This document shows, one piece after another, positions 59,669 to 64,000 of a DNA stretch of 64,000 bases. How positions within the stretch are numbered: the first letter of the stretch is position 1; each line of letters starts with the position of its first letter. The position numbers were made by a program, and so were the translations under genes. The DNA comes from an uncultured Pseudomonas sp. (lineage in GTDB: Bacteria > Pseudomonadota > Gammaproteobacteria > Pseudomonadales > Pseudomonadaceae). Below the pieces are notes generated by a model. The model was not told the DNA's origin. It did not search any database and saw only the letters and a list, made by a program, of their open reading frames with translations. The DNA is taken from positions 1-64,000 of the forward strand of contig NZ_CAMPHV010000014.1 in NCBI RefSeq assembly GCF_946886105.1. The letters run 5' to 3'.

Positions 59669-59974
59669 TCAGGCGATCTGGAACAGCTGTTCGAAATTGG
59701 AGATAGCAAGAATCTTGCGTACGTCCGGATTGCAGTTGAGCAGGCGGATCTGCGACTGATCGCCACCGGCGTGATCGCGCAGCAGCAACAGCATGCCCAG
59801 TGCGGAGCTGTCGAGGTAAGTGGTGCCTTTGAGATCCACTACATAGCTCTTCGGCGTGGTATTGACGCGCTCGTAGGCGTCACGAAACTCTTGATGCGCG
59901 CCAAAATCGAAGCGCCCTTGAATCACTATGGTCAACTCTTGCCCATCGGATGATGACAGCGAGGTGATGGCCAT
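59669..59974 (-). CDS. hsbA: Anti-anti-sigma factor HsbA (STAS domain)
   Basis: A 101-residue STAS protein. The phosphorylatable serine lies in TTYLDSSALGMLLLLRDHAGG and the beta strand is QELTIVIQGRFDFGAHQEF. In P. aeruginosa HsbA binds the anti-sigma factor FlgM when unphosphorylated and a diguanylate cyclase when phosphorylated. GGAG lies 8 bp upstream of the ATG. The 135-bp gap to fliJ shows no firm promoter. Confidence 0.92.
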   Translation of the reverse strand: MAITSLSSSDGQELTIVIQGRFDFGAHQEFRDAYERVNTTPKSYVVDLKGTTYLDSSALGMLLLLRDHAGGDQSQIRLLNCNPDVRKILAISNFEQLFQIA

Positions 59975-60109
59975 GAACTACTCCTTTCTTCAGCCGGACA
60001 GTCGATGACGCGCCTGCTCAGCAGCCGGTCGAAGTCCGCCGCGAGTAGTCAAGTGCGTAATCCGCATGGAGAAGATGTAGCACCCAGAACCGTTAACGGC
60101 AACTGCCAA

Positions 60110-60559
60110 TCAGCTCAAATCTCTACCGCTCAGGCGTTGCGCCAATTCGTCGAGGAGTTTTTGCTCGCGTTTGTCCTCGGCTAAGCGCGCTTCCTCTCGA
60201 TAGCGTTCGACCAGTTTGCGCAAGCCTTCGAGGCGCGCGTAGCGCTGCTGCCAGGTCTCTTTCGCGCGCTCGGCATTCTGCCGGTGCCATTCCATGGTGT
60301 TGCGCTGTTGGCCGATGGCGGTTTCCAGCTGCGAAAGAAAGCGCTGGTAGTTCATCAGCCATTGGCCGGATACGCCGCGTTGACCTTCGTCGATCCATTG
60401 TTGCTGGTAGTCGCTGCGGTAGTGTTCCAGCTCACCGAGTTTAACCTCGGCCTGGCTGAGCAGCCCCTGGCAATGTCCCAACTGCAAGGCGGCTTCACGC
60501 TCGGCGCGCTCGGCCATCGCCACCACCGGCGCTAAACGTGCGGCACGGTTTTGCGCCAT
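60110..60559 (-). CDS. fliJ: Flagellar export chaperone FliJ
   Basis: A 149-residue, almost wholly coiled-coil protein (for example LAPVVAMAERAEREAALQLG and LEGLRKLVERYREEARLAEDKREQ). It is the central stalk of the FliHI ATPase and an escort for chaperones. Usual length and position, 3 bp after fliI. Confidence 0.93.
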   Translation of the reverse strand: MAQNRAARLAPVVAMAERAEREAALQLGHCQGLLSQAEVKLGELEHYRSDYQQQWIDEGQRGVSGQWLMNYQRFLSQLETAIGQQRNTMEWHRQNAERAKETWQQRYARLEGLRKLVERYREEARLAEDKREQKLLDELAQRLSGRDLS

Positions 60560-60562
60560 ACC

Positions 60563-61927
60563 TTAAGGCGCCGGCGCGGCGGCGGGTTTGAAGGTGGCCG
60601 CGAGCAAATCGCTGCTGCGCTGCAGGTCTTCGCTGTCGCGCAGGCCTTGGCGCAGGTACTTGAGCATCGCCGGATGCCGCGCGATGGCCAGGTCGGTATC
60701 GGCGTCGCCACCGGGCACGTAGGCGCCCACGCTGATCAAATCCCGGCTTTGCTGATAGCGCGACCACAGTTGCTTGAAGCGCTGCGAGTGTTTCAAGTGT
60801 TCGGCCGAGACCACTTGCGGCATCACCCGGCTGATCGAGGCTTCGATATCGATGGCCGGATAATGCCCTTCTTCGGCAAAGCGTCGCGACAGCACGATAT
60901 GGCCATCGAGCACCCCGCGCGCGGCATCGGCGATCGGATCCTGCTGATCGTCGCCCTCGCTCAATACGGTGTAGAACGCGGTGATCGAACCCCCGCCCGC
61001 TTCGGCATTGCCGGCCCGCTCGACCAGTTTCGGCAGTTTGGCGAACACCGACGGCGGATAGCCCTTGGTCGCCGGCGGCTCGCCGATGGCCAGGGCGATT
61101 TCGCGCTGGGCCTGGGCGAAACGGGTCAGCGAATCCATCAGCAGCAGGACGTTCTTGCCCTTATCGCGGAAGTATTCGGCGATCCGCGTGCAATACATGG
61201 CCGCGCGCAAACGCATCAGCGGCGCCTCGTCGGCCGGCGAAGCGACCACTACTGAGCGCTTGAGGCCCTCCTCACCGAGGATCTCGTCGATGAACTCCTT
61301 GACCTCGCGACCGCGCTCGCCGATCAGCCCGACCACAATGATGTCCGCCTCGGTAAAGCGGGTCATCATGCCGAGCAGCACACTCTTACCGACCCCGGTG
61401 CCGGCGAACAGACCGAGGCGCTGGCCACGGCCGACCGTCAGCAGGCCGTTGATGCTGCGGATTCCCACATCCAACGGCTGGCTGATCGGGTGACGGTTGA
61501 GCGGATTGATCGTTGGGCCGTCGAGCGGCACCCAGTCCTCGGCCTTCATCCCGCCTTTGCCGTCGAGGGCGCGACCGGTGCCGTCGAGAACCCGACCGAG
61601 CATCGACATGCCCATCGGCAGGCGTCCGGTGTCGGGCAGCGGTACGACCCGCGCGCCCGGCGCGATACCGGCCAGGCTGCCGACCGGCATCAGAAAGATT
61701 TTGCCGCTGGAAAACCCCATCACCTCGGCCTCGACCTGCACCGGCTGATAGCTGTCGTCGTTGATCACCAGGCAGCGGCTACCCAACGCCGCACGCAGCC
61801 CTTCGGCCTCGAGGGTCAGCCCGACCATGCGCAGCAAACGCCCCTCCATCACCGGCTGGCTGGGCAGTTGGATCGCTTCGCTGTAACCGGCCAGGCGCTT
61901 GGCGAAACTGGTGCGCTCAAGGCGCAT
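60563..61927 (-). CDS. fliI: Flagellar export ATPase FliI
   Basis: A 454-residue F1-beta-like ATPase. The P-loop is [17 protein letters not shown] at about 174-190, Walker B is [36 protein letters not shown], and the C-terminal helical lid follows. It drives unfolding and loading of export substrates. The ATG at 61927 lies within the last 11 bp of fliH. Confidence 0.96.
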   Translation of the reverse strand: MRLERTSFAKRLAGYSEAIQLPSQPVMEGRLLRMVGLTLEAEGLRAALGSRCLVINDDSYQPVQVEAEVMGFSSGKIFLMPVGSLAGIAPGARVVPLPDTGRLPMGMSMLGRVLDGTGRALDGKGGMKAEDWVPLDGPTINPLNRHPISQPLDVGIRSINGLLTVGRGQRLGLFAGTGVGKSVLLGMMTRFTEADIIVVGLIGERGREVKEFIDEILGEEGLKRSVVVASPADEAPLMRLRAAMYCTRIAEYFRDKGKNVLLLMDSLTRFAQAQREIALAIGEPPATKGYPPSVFAKLPKLVERAGNAEAGGGSITAFYTVLSEGDDQQDPIADAARGVLDGHIVLSRRFAEEGHYPAIDIEASISRVMPQVVSAEHLKHSQRFKQLWSRYQQSRDLISVGAYVPGGDADTDLAIARHPAMLKYLRQGLRDSEDLQRSSDLLAATFKPAAAPAP

Positions 61928-62726
61928 CGCCGGGCTCCTGCGCGGCGTCCAGGTCCAGGCTCAAATCGGCTGCCGGCACATGGGCCGCCTGCTCGCGCTG
62001 TTGCTCGAATAGTTGTTTGAGCACTTGGCCGAGACGGGTTTCGACGCTCGCATCGATGCGGCTGTGTTCGGTTTCGACCCGGCAACCGCCCGGCATCAGG
62101 GTCTCGTCCTCGAGGATGCGCCAGCTTTCCTCGTGGCGCTCGCGCAGGGCCTTGACCATCTCGAAGTCCTGCGGGTTGAGGTGGATGCGGATGTTGTCGG
62201 CGCCCATGGGCAATATCTTCAGGGCTTCGCGCAGCACTTGGCGAATCTGGCTGGAATCGTTGCTGAGCTCACGGCGGATGACCTGGCGCGCCATATGGCT
62301 GACCAAATCCACCAGCGCGGCTTCCATCTGCTGGTCCTGCTCGGCGATCGGGTCGAGCAGCTGCGTCATCAGGCGCTCGAGCGCGTTCAACTTGGCGGCG
62401 AGGGCGGTATCGGCTTCTTGCTTGGCTTTCAGTTGGCCGGCGTGGAAACCGTCCTTCTCGCCGGTGGCGAAGCCTTCGTTGTAGGCATCCTGGCGAATCG
62501 CTTCGAGTTCATCCAACGTCAAGGGTTTGACGTCCTCCAGCGCCACTTCTTCGCTTTCGGCATGGGCCGGCGCCTCGGGCTCGGCAGCGCTCAACGCCGG
62601 CTGGTCCGCCGCCTCATCGGGCGCATCGCCGTCTTCGCCGTCGTCGAAACTGGGTAGCGACCAGCGATCGAAACCGCTGATGTCTTTAGCGCGAATCAAC
62701 TCGCTGGGTACTTCTTTGGCCGCCAT
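61917..62726 (-). CDS. fliH: Flagellar export regulator FliH
   Basis: A 269-residue protein. The N-terminal acidic region is disordered, a long helical stalk lies at about 75-150 ([25 protein letters not shown], with glycine-spaced residues), and the C-terminal domain is [42 protein letters not shown]. It inhibits and docks FliI at the C-ring. Overlaps fliI by 11 bp. Confidence 0.94.
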   Translation of the reverse strand: MAAKEVPSELIRAKDISGFDRWSLPSFDDGEDGDAPDEAADQPALSAAEPEAPAHAESEEVALEDVKPLTLDELEAIRQDAYNEGFATGEKDGFHAGQLKAKQEADTALAAKLNALERLMTQLLDPIAEQDQQMEAALVDLVSHMARQVIRRELSNDSSQIRQVLREALKILPMGADNIRIHLNPQDFEMVKALRERHEESWRILEDETLMPGGCRVETEHSRIDASVETRLGQVLKQLFEQQREQAAHVPAADLSLDLDAAQEPGDAP

Positions 62727-62762
62727 GCTGGATATCCTATAGCCGCGCGGATCAGCGGGCGG

Positions 62763-63782
62763 TTAAACCATTTCTTCGCCGCCCTTGCCACCGAGCACGA
62801 TTTCTCCGGCTTCGGCCATACGGCGGGCGATGGTGAGGATTTCTTTCTGCGCCGTTTCCACGTCGCTGACGCGCACCGGGCCCTTGGCCTCCAGATCGTC
62901 GCGCAACAGCTCCGCCGCCCGCTTGGACATATTCTTGAAGACCTTTTCCTTGATCGCCTCGTCGGCACCTTTGAGCGCCAGCACCAGCACATCCGAGGAA
63001 ACCTCGCGCAGCAACGCCTGGATGCCGCGGTCGTCGACATCGGCCAGGTTGTCGAAGACGAACATCAGGTCCTCGATCTGCGACGACAGATCCTCGTCGA
63101 CCTCGCGGATCGAGTCCATCAACTGGCCTTCGATCGAGCTGTCGAGGAAGTTCATGATATCGGCGGCGCGCTTGATCCCGCCGAGGGCCGCGCGGGTGGT
63201 GTTGGAGCTGCCGGAGAATTGCTTCTCGAGGATCTGGTTGAGTTCCTTGAGCGCCGAGGGCTGCACGGTATTCAACGAGGAAACGCGCAGGACGATATCC
63301 AGGCGCACCTTATGGTCGAAATGACCGAGTACTTCGCCGGCCTGATCGGGGTCGAGATAGGCGACCACGATCGCCTGGATCTGCGGGTGCTCGTAGCGGA
63401 TCACATCGGCCACCGCCCGCGGCTCCATCCACTTCAGGCTGTCCAGGCCGCTGGTGCTGCCGCCCAGAAGGATGCGGTCGATCAGATTGCCGGCTTTGTC
63501 TTCGCCGAGGGCCTGGGTCAGCATCTTGCGGATATAGCCATCGGCACCGACGCCCAGACTGGTCTGGTCGCCGACGATCTCGACGAACTCGCCCATGACC
63601 TTCTCGACCTGTTCGCGGTGCACGTTGCGCATGCCGGCCATGGCCACGCCGACCCGCTGCACTTCCTTGGGCCCGAGGTGGCGCAAGACCTGCGCGGCGT
63701 CGGTCTCGCCGAGCGAGAGCAGGAGAATGGCGGCCTTATCGACCTTGCTCAATTTAGCGACACGGCTGTTTTCGTTACTCAT
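62763..63782 (-). CDS. fliG: Flagellar motor switch protein FliG
   Basis: A 339-residue three-domain protein. The N-domain (about 10-110) binds FliF, the middle armadillo domain has EHPQIQAIVVAYLD, and the C-terminal torque domain has charged residues contacting MotA/MotC (MFVFDNLADVDDRGIQALLREVSSDVLVLALKGADE). It begins 8 bp before the end of fliF. Normal length. Confidence 0.96.
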   Translation of the reverse strand: MSNENSRVAKLSKVDKAAILLLSLGETDAAQVLRHLGPKEVQRVGVAMAGMRNVHREQVEKVMGEFVEIVGDQTSLGVGADGYIRKMLTQALGEDKAGNLIDRILLGGSTSGLDSLKWMEPRAVADVIRYEHPQIQAIVVAYLDPDQAGEVLGHFDHKVRLDIVLRVSSLNTVQPSALKELNQILEKQFSGSSNTTRAALGGIKRAADIMNFLDSSIEGQLMDSIREVDEDLSSQIEDLMFVFDNLADVDDRGIQALLREVSSDVLVLALKGADEAIKEKVFKNMSKRAAELLRDDLEAKGPVRVSDVETAQKEILTIARRMAEAGEIVLGGKGGEEMV

Positions 63783-64000
63783 CGGCGTTGATCCACTCTT
63801 TCACGACCTGGGCGACGCGACCCGGGTCTTCCGCCACCAGGCTCTTGATCGCGTTCAGTTGTCCATCATACCCCTCGCTCGGGCTCGGCAGGAGGATGCT
63901 TTGCGGCCCGCCCAGGCTGACCCGATCCTCGGACAGCTCGCCGTTCAGGCCGCCCATATCGCCGAGTTCGGCATCGTCGCCACGGCCGTCGCGCAGGGCC
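63775..64000 (-). CDS. fliF: Flagellar MS-ring protein FliF (C-terminal end, cut by window)
   Basis: Only the last about 74 codons are in the window; the gene continues past 64000. The visible tail has SPSEGYDGQLNAIKSLVAEDPGRVAQVVKEWINADE, the FliF cytoplasmic segment that binds the FliG N-domain. It ends 8 bp inside fliG, consistent with the fliEFGHIJ operon. Confidence 0.92.
   Translation of the reverse strand, partial: ALRDGRGDDAELGDMGGLNGELSEDRVSLGGPQSILLPSPSEGYDGQLNAIKSLVAEDPGRVAQVVKEWINADE

Overview
This 64-kb window is a high-GC gammaproteobacterial chromosome segment. It is almost certainly from a Pseudomonas: the flagellar and chemotaxis block has the Pseudomonas order and gene set (FleN, MotC/MotD, ParC/ParP, HptB-HsbR-HsbA). 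It is followed by a complete ccmABCDEFGHI operon, and Pseudomonas-type REP sequences and OprD porins are present. The species cannot be fixed from sequence alone. No rRNA, tRNA, CRISPR array, phage or transposase gene was seen.

Region 1 (1-14984) is an accessory catabolic island. Reading leftward, it holds a 3-oxo-tetronate kinase/decarboxylase pair (otnK, otnC), an Asp/Glu-racemase-like protein that lacks the usual second cysteine, and a DadA-like FAD oxidoreductase. Next come an ornithine-cyclodeaminase-like reductase and a threonine-dehydratase-like enzyme. A separate operon encodes a HAD hydrolase, an APH-fold kinase and a class III aminotransferase resembling ethanolamine-phosphate/phosphohydroxylysine phospho-lyases, and an Lrp/AsnC regulator follows. 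A second, paralogous FAD oxidoreductase and an OprD porin read rightward. My inference is a route for one or more hydroxylated amino acids or amino alcohols. The substrate is unknown.

Region 2 (14985-25506) carries small operons: GNAT-cupin-TatA (its promoter is nearly superimposable on that of oprD), a divergent LysR/RidA pair, DUF2061, a GH17 membrane protein, a small membrane protein, a GNAT, an alpha/beta hydrolase translationally coupled to mlaA, and a MerR regulator. Region 3 (25507-32953) is the cytochrome c maturation operon, with a lipoprotein gene coupled to ccmI. Region 4 (33008-34875) holds a FliK-like protein and a stand-alone FlhB C-terminal domain protein, divergent from ccmA.

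Region 5 (35089-64000) is the flagellar/chemotaxis block, all on the minus strand except sodC. In transcription order: fliF (cut by the window edge), fliG, H, I, J, hsbA, hsbR, hptB, fliK, fliL, M, N, O, P, Q, R, flhB, flhA, flhF, fleN, fliA, cheY, Z, A, B, motC, motD, parC, parP, cheW and a DUF2802 gene. Good sigma-54 promoter candidates precede fliK, fliL and flhA.

The window is rich in non-coding repeats: a hairpin element of about 140 bp (three copies plus a shrunken relic), an element of about 180 bp with GTAGGGTGGG ends (three copies), a 245-bp element with 21-bp perfect inverted ends, a 112-bp duplicated block, and REP clusters. Two unrelated genes end in the same Ala-Gly-Arg-stop supplied by the hairpin element's terminal repeat, and the sodC stop codon lies in the terminus of another repeat.
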